A DNA stretch of 64,000 nucleotides from Roseiarcus sp963787135 (GCA_963787135.1 CAWBBW010000013.1:1-64000), one strand, 5' to 3'. Positions 1 through 7,965 are shown, counted from the first letter of the stretch. A program made the numbers and translations. The notes: generated from the letters alone by a model not told the origin.

Positions 1-465
1 AAGGGCTCCTGCGGAATGATCGACGTTAGGGTCAGATTTCGGCGCGACAGGATTTGGACCTCTGGTTGGGGCATATGGATTCCGCTCCGACCCCGAACTC
101 GACCCGTACATGGTCGATCCGCCGCCATAGGCGCTGGACTGCTGGGCGGCCGGGGCGCTCCTTTCGTAGGGATTGGTCCTGTATGGGTTGATCGAGCCGT
201 ACTCGGGGTCATAGGTGGGCGCCGCGCCGCCCCAGTATGCGCCGGAGCGATCTCCGGATTGGGCGCTGGTGTCGTATGGATTGTATAGATTGGTTGTGCC
301 GTAAGGATCGGTCGACGACTTGGGACCGTACGGACTGTAGGCGTTGCGGGCGCCGTACGGAGTTGCCGGCTTGGGAGCGTACGGGTTTCCGCCGTAATCC
401 TGGCCCCAGGCGGGGCCTCCTGCGCCGATCGCCAGCGCGAGCGCGAGAAGCGCTTTGAAGTTCAT
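1..465 (-). CDS. Secreted Asn-Pro-Tyr-rich protein (3' end outside window)
   Basis: The frame is open from the ATG at 465 to base 1 (155 codons), so the C-terminus is missing. Residues 1-22 look like a Sec signal peptide: a lysine, a run of Leu/Ala, then an AWG-Q cleavage region. The rest is low complexity, rich in Gly, Ser, Tyr and Pro, with irregularly spaced NPY and PYG units (NPYAP, SPYGP, DPYGT, YNPYD, INPYR, TNPYE, RNPYAP). I do not recognise a family. The bias suggests an unfolded or adhesive exported or cell-surface protein, which is inference. The start is chosen because it is the ATG that precedes the signal peptide directly. Confidence 0.6.
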   Translation of the reverse strand, partial: MNFKALLALALAIGAGGPAWGQDYGGNPYAPKPATPYGARNAYSPYGPKSSTDPYGTTNLYNPYDTSAQSGDRSGAYWGGAAPTYDPEYGSINPYRTNPYERSAPAAQQSSAYGGGSTMYGSSSGSERNPYAPTRGPNPVAPKSDPNVDHSAGAL

Positions 466-528
466 TGTTCCGACCCCGAGCGCGGCCGGGCAGGCCGCAA
501 ATCCGCTCAATCATATAGCGCCCTCCGC

Positions 529-924
529 CTATTGGCCAATCAGCGGCCCGTCGGCGGCGGCCTGCGCCAGCGCCGCGAACGCGATAGCGAGCGCGAGCCA
601 GGACAGGATCATCGTCGATCCGCCGAGCGGCGCCGCGAATGGAAACAGACGTGCGCCGGTAAAGGCGCGGGCAGCGAGATCGCCGGCGAACACCGCGGCG
701 CCCGCCTCCATCACAAAGCCGATCGCCAGAAGGGCGCGCGACCCAGGCGAGAGGCGCGCGTGCGCCGCGATCCCAAGCGCCGCCGCCGCGTGGAGAACGA
801 GAAAGAGCGCGGCCGTGCGCCCGAGGTCGCCGCCGCTTGCGTGCTCTGCCGCCGCAGCGAGCGCGACGCCGATTGCGCCCATTAGCGCCGCCAATGCGGC
901 CAGAACGAGGGGCGGGCGGGTCAT
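529..924 (-). CDS. DUF423 (YgdD-like) small membrane protein
   Basis: A 131-residue protein with about four hydrophobic segments. The pattern is that of the DUF423 family: an N-terminal helix after MTRPP, a segment following a Gly-Asp-rich loop, and a C-terminal segment with SWLALAIA. Members are usually 120-130 residues, so this is full length from the ATG at 924. The frame stays open further upstream, but that extension is Arg-rich and not family-like, so it was left out. The molecular role of the family is unknown. It lies upstream of the NPY-rich gene on the same strand. Confidence 0.75.
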   Translation of the reverse strand: MTRPPLVLAALAALMGAIGVALAAAAEHASGGDLGRTAALFLVLHAAAALGIAAHARLSPGSRALLAIGFVMEAGAAVFAGDLAARAFTGARLFPFAAPLGGSTMILSWLALAIAFAALAQAAADGPLIGQ

Positions 925-1004
925 TCGGCGGCTCCGTTGGAGGCAAGGCTTCAGCGCAACAGCGGGCGACTGGGCGCCGCTTGTCAAGACGCCTCCGGCC
1001 TTCG

Positions 1005-1243
1005 ATGGTCGCCCGTTCGACCTGGCTTGTCGCCGCGCGCTGCTATCTCTACGTGAGCCCGTCCTAACGCGCCGGCGGGGTGGACGGGCGCTGATCGGGG
1101 CGGTCGCCGCGGCGGCAAAAAAAGCGGGCGCGGCGAACGTCTTCTGGAACACACACCAGACGAACGCCGCCGCCCGCGGGCTCTATGACGACGTGGCGTA
1201 ACGCACCGGCTTCATCCAGTACCGCATCAAGCCGCTTGTCTGA
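1005..1243 (+). pseudogene. GNAT N-acetyltransferase, C-terminal relic
   Basis: Translation shows the end of a GNAT acetyltransferase broken across frames. In one frame 1005-1064 reads ARSTWLVAARCYLYVSPS, matching the family's strand before the acetyl-CoA loop. From about 1066 the match continues in another frame with GGRALIGAV, then VFWNTHQTNAAARGLYDDVA. An in-frame TAA at 1199-1201 interrupts it, followed by RTGFIQYRIKPLV and a TGA. At least one frameshift and one stop are therefore present, and the N-terminal half is not recognisable upstream. This is a dead gene; the family usually has about 150 residues. Confidence 0.75.
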
Positions 1244-1380
1244 TTATGCGCTGGGGTCTGAAAGTCTAGTGCCCCAAGACTTGCCGCGGAAGGGAACTTA
1301 CCCCATCCTCTGTGCGTTCCAGACGACCCTCGTATTCTCGAGCGCGGTTTTAAGGACGTTGAAAGAATATGAGGTCGATC

Positions 1381-1749
1381 ATGGTGTCGAAGCGTCTTGA
1401 AAGACGATCGCTGGCTATGGCCAAGGCTAACGTCCAGACGGGCGTCGACGCAGCGCTGACGATCGCGGCCCGAACTCAGGACTGGTTGTCCTCTGCGGGC
1501 AAGCCGGCCGAAAAGGCTCGCGAAGCCCAGCTCATGGTGCAGGAGAAGTTTGACGCCGCGATTGAGGGCGCTTTTGCCGCGCAGGCCGCTTGGGGAGCCT
1601 TCGTGCTCAAGGCTGCGTTCGGCGGCGTGCGGACTCCTAACGATGTGTCGTTTGGCTTGGCCGGCATCGCACAGGCGGCTGCAAAGCCGGCGAGGATGAA
1701 AGTGCGCGCCAACGCCCGCCGACTGACCGGAGCCAAGGCGCTGCCCTGA
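1381..1749 (+). CDS. Small phasin-like alpha-helical protein
   Basis: A 122-residue, Ala-rich, probably all-helical protein without a signal peptide. Composition and length resemble small phasin-type proteins that coat polyhydroxyalkanoate granules, with a stretch near residues 45-75 (VQEKFDAAIEGAFAAQ) typical of amphipathic phasin helices. The assignment rests on general character and not on a diagnostic motif. The ATG at 1381 was preferred over one at 1369 because a GAGG lies about eight bases upstream. The stop is one base from the next gene, dedA, suggesting co-transcription. Confidence 0.5.
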   Translation: MVSKRLERRSLAMAKANVQTGVDAALTIAARTQDWLSSAGKPAEKAREAQLMVQEKFDAAIEGAFAAQAAWGAFVLKAAFGGVRTPNDVSFGLAGIAQAAAKPARMKVRANARRLTGAKALP

Positions 1750-1750
1750 T

Positions 1751-2395
1751 ATGGATTTTGTGCATCACCTGCACGGGTACCTTGCGACCTACGGTTACTT
1801 CGCCATTTTCGTGATTGTCGGCCTGGAGAGCGGCGGCATTCCGATGCCGGGCGAAACCGTGCTCGTCGCGGCGGCGATCCTGGCCGGAGAGGGAAAGCTT
1901 CATCTCTACGGCGTGGTCGGCGCCGCGGCGGCGGGAGCGATCCTCGGCGACAATTGCGGCTACTGGGTCGGGCGCGAATTCGGCTTTCCGTTAATCTACA
2001 GGTTCGGGCGCTACCTGCGGCTGGACGAGCGGCGGCTGAAACTCGGCCAGTATCTGTTCATGAAGCATGGCGGCAAGATTGTCTTCTTCGGACGCTTCGT
2101 CGCGGTGCTGCGCGCCTTCGCGGCGTTCCTGGCTGGCGTCAACCGCTTCAACTGGGAGGAGTTCTTCCTATTCAATGCTGCCGGCGGGATCGTATGGGCG
2201 TCGATCTTCGGCGCGGGCGGCTACTTTCTCGGCCGTGCGTTTGAATCCTACGCCCGGCCTGTCGGCGTTGCGGCCCTCATTGCCGCAGTGATCGCTATTG
2301 TCCTCGGGGCGCGCTTCGTGCGCTATCATGAGCAGGCGCTCGAGGAGGAGGCCGAGAAGGCGCTCCCCGGGCCGCTCATCCGACCGAAGGGTTAG
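1751..2395 (+). CDS. DedA family membrane protein
   Basis: A 214-residue DedA/SNARE-associated protein of the inner membrane. It shows the family marks: an N-terminal ESGGIPMPGET segment (about residues 26-36), a GDNCGYWVGREFG segment (about 66-78), and FFGRFVAVLRAFAAFLAG (about 112-129), the conserved Arg-containing core. Hydrophobic helices follow to about residue 195. Members act as lipid or undecaprenyl-phosphate flippases and support membrane homeostasis; which substrate applies here is unknown. It starts directly after the phasin-like gene. Confidence 0.9.
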   Translation: MDFVHHLHGYLATYGYFAIFVIVGLESGGIPMPGETVLVAAAILAGEGKLHLYGVVGAAAAGAILGDNCGYWVGREFGFPLIYRFGRYLRLDERRLKLGQYLFMKHGGKIVFFGRFVAVLRAFAAFLAGVNRFNWEEFFLFNAAGGIVWASIFGAGGYFLGRAFESYARPVGVAALIAAVIAIVLGARFVRYHEQALEEEAEKALPGPLIRPKG

Positions 2396-2400
2396 CCCGG

Positions 2401-3423
2401 CTAGGCTGCCGCCGGACGCTCGACCGGTCCGATCCACACTCTAAGGCGCTCCGAACGGCGCAGGACGTCGACGGGGACGGTGCGGTTGATCTTTTCAGCG
2501 TCGAGCGCCCGCAGAAGTTCGCCGACGCTTGTCACCGTCTTGCCGTCGAGGGCGATGATGATGTCGCCGGACAGAAGCCCCGCATGCGCGGCGGGTCCTG
2601 CCTGATCGACGTTGAGGAGACGCGCTCCGGTCGCCTGCTCGAGCTCGAGCCGCAACGCGATCCGCCGCGGGATCGCCGTCGTCGCGGCTCCGACGCCGAT
2701 ATAGGCCCTCCGCACCCGGCCGTGGCGCGCGATCTCGCCCGCGACGAAATTGGCGGTGTTCGAGGCGACGGCGAAGCAGATGCCCTGAGCGCCCATGATG
2801 ACCGCGGTGTTGATCCCGACGATCTCGCCTGCCGAGGACACGAGCGGTCCGCCGGAATTGCCGGGGTTCAGCGCGGCGTCGGTCTGGACGACGTCCTCGA
2901 TCATGCGCCCCGTGCGGGATTGCAGCGACCGCCCCAACGCGGAAATGACGCCGGCGGTCACGGATGCGTCGAAGCCGAGGGGATTGCCGATCGCGATCGC
3001 GATCTGGCCGCGCTTGAGTTTCGAACTGTCGCCAAGCCGGGCCATCGGCAGGGACACGTCGGCCTCCACCCGCAGCAGCGCGAGATCGGTGTCCGGATCG
3101 TCGCCAAGAACGCGAGCCTGCAGTTCCCGACCTTCGAGCGTGGTAAGCGCGACGACGCGGGAGCCTTGGACAACATGGGAGTTGGTAAGCGCCAGACCGT
3201 CCGAGGACACAATGACGCCGGAGCCGGAACCTGCGGGGCGGCCTCCGCGTTTCACGTCGATCCGGACCACGCTCGGGCCGACGCGTTCGACGACGTCGCT
3301 GACGGTGCGGGAGTAGTCATCAAGCAGGTCCGCGTCGGTCGAGGGCTTGGCGCCCGGGCCTTGGGAGGCGCTCTCCGCGTCGAGCGTGAGGACCGCGGAG
3401 AACGGTTGAAGGGGTTCAAACAT
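2401..3423 (-). CDS. Trypsin-like serine protease with PDZ domain (HtrA/DegP type)
   Basis: A 340-residue S1C protease. The catalytic triad is visible: His83 in NSHVV, Asp113 in DTDLAL, and Ser190 in LNPGNSGGP. A single PDZ domain follows at about residues 245-335 (GARLLNVDQAGPAAHAGLLSGDII). No signal peptide or membrane segment precedes the protease domain, so it is either cytoplasmic or the true start lies elsewhere. The ATG at 3423 was chosen; a TTG at 3459 would add 12 residues. It probably degrades or holds damaged proteins. It converges with dedA with only a few bases between the stops. Confidence 0.88.
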   Translation of the reverse strand: MFEPLQPFSAVLTLDAESASQGPGAKPSTDADLLDDYSRTVSDVVERVGPSVVRIDVKRGGRPAGSGSGVIVSSDGLALTNSHVVQGSRVVALTTLEGRELQARVLGDDPDTDLALLRVEADVSLPMARLGDSSKLKRGQIAIAIGNPLGFDASVTAGVISALGRSLQSRTGRMIEDVVQTDAALNPGNSGGPLVSSAGEIVGINTAVIMGAQGICFAVASNTANFVAGEIARHGRVRRAYIGVGAATTAIPRRIALRLELEQATGARLLNVDQAGPAAHAGLLSGDIIIALDGKTVTSVGELLRALDAEKINRTVPVDVLRRSERLRVWIGPVERPAAA

Positions 3424-3855
3424 GCGAGCCGATATAGGGACGCCCAATTGCCGCCGCAAGCATCGGTTCCGGAGCGGATTCCAGGTCTTCGCTTCGCCGC
3501 TACGTAGTTTCCCTAATTGCGCGAAACCGCTTTGTTTGGAATGTTGAAGATGAGGGAAACAGGGCTCGTTGCTCGACGAATTCGTGGCGCCGCTTGGACC
3601 GCCCCGAGGCTGGGTTCGCCGGGCAAATGGTTTCGTGGTCGTGGTGCGGAAGAGTGTCGTCTCATCGTTAGCCGCTTGGCTGCCCCGCGAACTCGGGGGG
3701 CCAGCGCTGGTCCGCCCTGTCCCGCTTCCTTTCCGTCAACCCACTCTTGGGCGCTCGAGCGCCCGCACGAGGTTCCGCCTTGTGGCGGGATGAAGAAGCG
3801 TCGTAGGCCGCGACGGACTTCTTACTGACTTCCACCGGTCGATGAGTTGAACGCC
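3424..3855. other. Long intergenic region upstream of the cold-shock gene
   Basis: 432 bases with no convincing gene. It must hold the promoters of the divergent protease and cold-shock genes. Two self-complementary sites lie close to the cold-shock start: a perfect 16-base palindrome GGGCGCTCGAGCGCCC at 3749-3764 and a small hairpin CCGCC-TTGT-GGCGG at 3775-3788. Cold-shock genes often have long structured leaders, so these may be leader structures; that is inference. Confidence 0.4.
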
Positions 3856-4518
3856 ATGAGTAGAGGAAAGGATTTCTGGGAGCCTCGCCGGCACGGTTTT
3901 GATGACGACGGACCGATGCCCTACGAGCCGAGACAACGACAGTCGCGTCCGCATGGGGGGACTGACATTCCGTTTGACGAGTCGAACGGCGGCGGGGCCT
4001 CTTCCGGACTGGCAAACCAGCCGACAGTCGATGCGGTCGTGAAATGGTTCAAGGATGAGAAGGGGTTCGGCTTCGTGGAGCTGGCCAACGGGCAGGGCGA
4101 CGCCTTCCTGCACGCAACCGCCCTCCATGCCGCCGGACATGACAGCGTCGTCGCCGGCGCGAAGATGCGGGTCGTCGTCGGCTCCGGCGCGAAGGGCCCC
4201 CAGGTCGCCCGGGTCATCTCGATCGACTCCTCGGGCGCCGTCGAGCGTCCGCGCCGTCCGTTCTCGGACGCGCCCCGACCGCCGCGTCGGGCAACGCCGG
4301 ATCCGTCGACGGCGACGCCGCTCGAGGGCAAGGTCAAATGGTTCAACGAGGCGAAGGGTTTTGGCTTTGTCGCGGTCGACGACGGGGGCAAGGACATTTT
4401 CGTCCATATCTCCGCGCTGAACGCGGCCGGCATCCCCCATCTCAACGAGGGCCAGTCGGTCAATATGCGGGTCGTCGACACGCCCAGAGGCCGCGAGGCG
4501 ATCTCGATTACGATCTGA
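3856..4518 (+). CDS. Double cold-shock-domain protein
   Basis: A 220-residue RNA-binding protein with two cold-shock domains, at about residues 55-120 and 153-220. Both carry the RNA-contact motifs: KGFGFV in each, with AFLHA in the first and DIFVHI in the second. A charged, Arg-rich linker separates them. The N-terminal MSRGKDFWEPRRHGFDDD leader is characteristic of the two-domain proteins of Rhizobiales. It is expected to melt mRNA structure in the cytoplasm. The ATG at 3856 is preferred over a TTG three codons upstream. A Rho-independent terminator follows at 4588. Confidence 0.93.
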   Translation: MSRGKDFWEPRRHGFDDDGPMPYEPRQRQSRPHGGTDIPFDESNGGGASSGLANQPTVDAVVKWFKDEKGFGFVELANGQGDAFLHATALHAAGHDSVVAGAKMRVVVGSGAKGPQVARVISIDSSGAVERPRRPFSDAPRPPRRATPDPSTATPLEGKVKWFNEAKGFGFVAVDDGGKDIFVHISALNAAGIPHLNEGQSVNMRVVDTPRGREAISITI

Positions 4519-4587
4519 ACGGCGCAGTCCTCCAACGTGAGCGCGCCGGCCCAACCGGGCCGAGACTTTGGTTCGCCCCGATGCTCC

Positions 4588-4616
4588 AGCCCGCTGTAAA
4601 GGCGGGCTTATTTTTT
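4588..4616 (+). terminator. Rho-independent terminator after the cold-shock gene
   Basis: A seven-base-pair stem, AGCCCGC (4588-4594) with GCGGGCT (4602-4608), and a seven-base loop, followed by TATTTTTT. It lies 70 bases past the cold-shock stop, in the right orientation. Confidence 0.85.
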
Positions 4617-4735
4617 GGGCCGAAGAAGAGGCGCCATCGATAGACGGAAACTTTTCAAAGGCTTGCCAAGAGGAACGTATCCATTATCGCAGCCCCGGGC
4701 CCTGTCACTGACGATGAGCGCGGATCGCCCGGCAC

Positions 4736-4786
4736 TTTTGGCGCCACGGCAAATTTTTCAAAGGGTTAGGTGCCAAAAACTGTCGT
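4736..4786. repeat. Palindromic dispersed repeat, copy A
   Basis: Inverted arms TTTTGGCGCC (4736-4745) and GGTGCCAAAA (4769-4778) are separated by 23 bases and followed by ACTGTCGTCC. A second copy with the same 23-base spacing lies at 31001-31041. Both sit where two genes converge, and both overlap the last codons of the minus-strand gene. Confidence 0.7.
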
Positions 4787-5566
4787 CCTGCTCCAGCTCT
4801 TTTTGCGAGCGAGATAGAGATGCGCCTCAAACCCGAGTTCGACCCTCCCGCCGTGGGCGACGACGCAATTCGAAAGAGCCGCGAGCAGCGCTTCCCGTTT
4901 TGCGGGTTCGAGGAGCCGGAAGCCCGATATCGTGCGCAGATAATCTGTGAAACTGGCCGGCATGAGCGCCCAGGTCCACGGATAGGCGCTGTGCTCCGCG
5001 GGTTCGAAACGGCGCGATTCCTCGAAGAGCTTTATGATCGGGCCGCTCGGCAAATACCAATTTTCCGGCGGAGGGCCTAAGAAATGCGGAGCGTGTTCTG
5101 TATAAATGCGCTGGAAATCGTTCCAGATGGGGGCGGCGAGGCTCACAGGCACATTCCCGAAGACGGCGAGATAGCCTCCGGGGATAAGCGCTTCTGCCGC
5201 CTTCACGAATCGTATTTCTGGAGCGACCCAGTGTAGCGATTGCGCCGCTAGAACCAGTTTGAACGGGTCGGGTCTGGGCGGCCAGGCCTCGAAGGTCGCG
5301 TTGACGAACTCGATGTTCGAGTGTTTCGCGAGGCGATCCCTGGCGATGCGGATCAACTCCGGTCCGGGGTCCAGGGCGACGATTTGAAATCCGCTTGTCG
5401 CCAGGCGGCGCGTTGCCTGACCCGTGCCGCAGCCAATCTCGAGAACGGTGTCGTCATCTCCAGGGTTAGCGGCGACGGTGACATCATCGAACAGAGCCTC
5501 CGGATAGTCGGGACGGGCGGCGTCATAGAGGACCGCGACGCGATCGAACGTGAACCGCTGCTCCAT
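4766..5566 (-). CDS. Class I SAM-dependent methyltransferase
   Basis: 266 residues. The S-adenosylmethionine-binding motif I is VLEIGCGTGQ (residues 41-50), with the acidic end of strand two in IVALDPGPE and a downstream AAQSLHWV, as in methyltransferase type 11 proteins. The substrate cannot be told. The ATG at 5566 is preceded by a GGGGGAG ribosome-binding site. The C-terminal tail (RTTVFGT, then stop) is encoded inside the palindromic repeat at 4736-4786 and may not be native to the family. Confidence 0.87.
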   Translation of the reverse strand: MEQRFTFDRVAVLYDAARPDYPEALFDDVTVAANPGDDDTVLEIGCGTGQATRRLATSGFQIVALDPGPELIRIARDRLAKHSNIEFVNATFEAWPPRPDPFKLVLAAQSLHWVAPEIRFVKAAEALIPGGYLAVFGNVPVSLAAPIWNDFQRIYTEHAPHFLGPPPENWYLPSGPIIKLFEESRRFEPAEHSAYPWTWALMPASFTDYLRTISGFRLLEPAKREALLAALSNCVVAHGGRVELGFEAHLYLARKKSWSRTTVFGT

Positions 5567-5735
5567 ACCGCTGCTCCCCCAAAGCTGATCCGGCTGAGTG
5601 TCTTCTCGTAAGGCTACCACAGAATTCTGAAAAAGGGAAGAGACTGTCGACGCCTCGCCAGTGCGGCGCGAGGTCGTGGCGCCGCCTTTTGGAGCTTGCC
5701 CGACGATCCCATCGAACGCGCGCTCGAGACCTGGA

Positions 5736-6491
5736 TCACCACGGCAGCGGGCCGCTCGCGTTCGAAAACGTTCCCGTCGGACCATCCGGGCCGAGCAGCG
5801 CGAGACGCACGGGCTCGCGGGCGCCCTCCTCGACCGTCTGCGTGCCCGCGTAGTTGTTGAGGTTCGTTTTGGTGAAGCCGGGGCAGGCGGCGTTGACCTT
5901 GATTCCGTCCGCTTCCAGCTCGATCGCCATAGCGAGGGTGATCGCATTGAGGGCGGTCTTGGACGCCGGGTAAACGGGGCCGAAGATCGAGCGGTAATGG
6001 AAGGCCGGGTCCGAGTTCCGCGTCAGCGAGCCAACGCCGCTCGAGACGTTGACGATGCGGGCCGCCGGCGCCTCGCGCAGCAGGGGCAGCATCGCCTGGG
6101 TGACGGCGAGGACGCCGAACACGTTGGTCTCCCACACCGCGCGCATTTCGTCGAGGGAGACGACGCTCGGACGGGTCGCCTTGACGGCCTCCTCGACGGT
6201 CATGCCCGGATGCCGGAGCGTACGCGAGATGGCGGCGTTGTTGACGAGCACGTCGAGGCGGCCAAGTTCGCTGCGGATTCGCTGCGCCGCGGCGGTGATC
6301 GAAGCTTGATCGGTAACGTCGAGTTGCACGGCGCGAGCATCGGCTCCCACGCTCTTCGCGGCCGTCTGCCCCTTCTCGAAATTGCGCGACCCGACCAGCA
6401 CGGTGAAGCCATGGGCCGCGAGATCCTTGGCGATCTGAAGACCGATTCCCTGGTTGGCGCCGGTGACGAGTGCGACGGGCTTGTCATGCAC
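5736..6491 (-). CDS. Short-chain dehydrogenase/reductase (SDR)
   Basis: 251 residues with a classical SDR layout: cofactor motif TGANQGIG (residues 10-17), NNAA at about 84-87, Ser in NVSS near 150, and the catalytic Tyr174 and Lys178 in YPASK. The segment VLVGSRNFEKG suggests NADP preference. The start is taken as GTG at 6491 because AAGAGGAG lies just upstream; an ATG at 6512 is the alternative. It is transcribed divergently from a TetR gene with a palindrome between them, the usual layout for a locally repressed reductase. The substrate is unknown. Confidence 0.9.
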   Translation of the reverse strand: MHDKPVALVTGANQGIGLQIAKDLAAHGFTVLVGSRNFEKGQTAAKSVGADARAVQLDVTDQASITAAAQRIRSELGRLDVLVNNAAISRTLRHPGMTVEEAVKATRPSVVSLDEMRAVWETNVFGVLAVTQAMLPLLREAPAARIVNVSSGVGSLTRNSDPAFHYRSIFGPVYPASKTALNAITLAMAIELEADGIKVNAACPGFTKTNLNNYAGTQTVEEGAREPVRLALLGPDGPTGTFSNASGPLPW

Positions 6492-6561
6492 AGTGGATCT
6501 CCTCTTGACCATTGCTGTAGCCGCGCTATCGGAGCATAAACGGAACAGCCGTCCGCTTTAT

Positions 6562-6578
6562 ACGGAACAATGTTCCGT
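6562..6578. promoter_or_regulatory. Probable TetR operator between the SDR and tetR genes
   Basis: A perfect palindrome with one central base, ACGGAACAATGTTCCGT, lies between the two divergent starts. A matching left half-site ACGGAACA, with a poorer right half, occurs just upstream at 6540-6547. Position and symmetry suit repression of both genes by the adjacent TetR protein. Confidence 0.7.
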
Positions 6579-6595
6579 TTATCAAGAGGAATTTG

Positions 6596-7225
6596 GTGCG
6601 CGACAAAGCGGAACAGCGCCATGATGGATCGGAGCCTCGCGGTCGCGCGGATCGTCGCGTGCGCGCTGACGCGCGGCGCAACATCGATACGTTGCTCGAG
6701 ACGGCGCTCAAGGTGTTCGCGACCTCCGGCGTCGACGCTCCGGTGCGGGAGATCGCAGAAAAGGCCGGCGTCGGCGTCGGCACGGTTTACCGCCATTTTC
6801 CGCAACGCTCCGACCTGATCGCGGCCGTCTTCCGCCACGAAGTGGACGCCTGCGCGGACGCCGCGCCTGTATTGGCCGCCGAGCATGAGCCCGGCGAGGC
6901 GCTGGCTCGATGGATGCAGCGTTATGCGGCCTTCATTGCCGCCAAACGCGGGCTGGCCACGGCCCTGCACTCGGGAAACCCGGCCTTCGACGCCTTGCCC
7001 GCCTATTTCCGGCAGCGACTGGAACCGGCGCTTCAAACGCTGCTGGAGGCAGCAACTGCAGCGGGCGAGATCCGCGCCGATGTCGTCGCCGACGAGCTTT
7101 TGGGCGCCGTCGCAAGCTTGTGCCTGCACGCTCACGGTCAGGGCCCCGAACACGCCCGGCGCATGGTCGCCCTGCTGGTCGACGGGCTGCGCTACGGGGC
7201 GCCGTCGTCCGTAGGCGCGCCTTGA
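6596..7225 (+). CDS. TetR family transcriptional regulator
   Basis: 209 residues. The N-terminal DNA-binding domain (about residues 25-75) reads LLETALKVFATSGVDAPVRE followed by KAGVGVGTVYRHF, the standard TetR helix-turn-helix. The C-terminal ligand domain is of the kind that ends in LLVDGLRYG. The start is ambiguous: TTG at 6593 and GTG at 6596 are adjacent, and the latter sits better behind AAGAGGA. The likely target is the divergent SDR gene and the gene itself, through the palindrome at 6562. Confidence 0.88.
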   Translation: MRDKAEQRHDGSEPRGRADRRVRADARRNIDTLLETALKVFATSGVDAPVREIAEKAGVGVGTVYRHFPQRSDLIAAVFRHEVDACADAAPVLAAEHEPGEALARWMQRYAAFIAAKRGLATALHSGNPAFDALPAYFRQRLEPALQTLLEAATAAGEIRADVVADELLGAVASLCLHAHGQGPEHARRMVALLVDGLRYGAPSSVGAP

Positions 7226-7282
7226 GGCGCGCGAAATCCGGTGGGATCTGTGCGGCGCGCGGGCGTGGCCGAAGATCATCGA

Positions 7283-7615
7283 TCAAACGACGTGCGGCGC
7301 CGCCCGGGTCGCAGGAAAGCGCGGCTGAACGCTCACCGTCACTTCGACGTCCTGGTCGAGCCGATCCAGCATCGTCATGAGGCGATCAACGGTGAAGCGG
7401 GAAAGCTTCGCTTGCCGAACGCGCGAAAAATCCGCCGCCGCAAAGCCTGTGAGTTCATGAGCGCGACGAACGGTCAGCTTTTGGTCGTCGAGAACGCCAA
7501 TGATCTTCGCCGCGAGGATTGCCTTGAGCTGTTCAACTTCGGGATTAGGAAGGCCAAGGTCACGGAACACGTTGCCGCTGCCGTGGATCAAGTCCATATC
7601 GTCGTCGAAGGTCAT
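7283..7615 (-). CDS. XRE-type antitoxin (HigA-like)
   Basis: 110 residues with a helix-turn-helix at about 38-85 (KIIGVLDDQKLTVRRAHELTG, then FSRVRQAKLSRFTVDRLMTMLDRL), typical of the HTH_37/XRE antitoxins paired with RelE-like toxins. It overlaps the toxin gene by four bases and is translated second, the HigBA order. It is expected to neutralise the toxin and repress the operon from the palindrome at 7966-7983. Confidence 0.85.
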   Translation of the reverse strand: MTFDDDMDLIHGSGNVFRDLGLPNPEVEQLKAILAAKIIGVLDDQKLTVRRAHELTGFAAADFSRVRQAKLSRFTVDRLMTMLDRLDQDVEVTVSVQPRFPATRAAPHVV

Positions 7616-7956
7616 TTGAGTGTCTCCTTCAATCGCTTCAGCCGCTCGCGGATGAGGTCAACCTCCATCTGGGGCGTCTTGATTCCTGTTTTCGACTTCT
7701 TCTTGAATGCGTGAACGACCCAAAGCGCCGCGCCGATTTGCACGGCATAAATGACGCGAAAGGCGTCGCCACGATGGCGCAAGGCGATCTCGAAGACTCC
7801 ACCATCGACGCCTTTAAATGGCTTCGCCGTGTCGGCTTTTCCGCCGCGCGCGGCGATTGAAAGAGCCTGCGCAGCGTCCTTTTGAACTTCCGTCGGGAAG
7901 TCCTCGAAATCCCCCAGGGCAGCTTTTAGCCACGAAATCTGCCGAATAAGGATCAT
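7612..7956 (-). CDS. RelE/HigB-like toxin (phage Gp49-like family)
   Basis: 114 residues, the usual size. The pattern RGGKADTAKPFKG, then VFEIALRHRGDAFRVIYAV, then ALWVVHAFKKKSKTGIKTP is diagnostic of the Gp49-like/HigB branch of RelE-type mRNA interferases, with the basic HAFKKKS segment near residue 82. It is the first gene of a two-gene toxin-antitoxin operon. The ATG at 7956 follows a GGAT-type site. Confidence 0.88.
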   Translation of the reverse strand: MILIRQISWLKAALGDFEDFPTEVQKDAAQALSIAARGGKADTAKPFKGVDGGVFEIALRHRGDAFRVIYAVQIGAALWVVHAFKKKSKTGIKTPQMEVDLIRERLKRLKETLK

Positions 7957-7965
7957 TTAGCGTAC

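Noticed and set aside
3517..3828. A 103-codon open frame upstream of the cold-shock gene
   Set aside because: No ribosome site, no domain, composition like random GC-rich DNA, and it overlaps the hairpins in the presumed leader.
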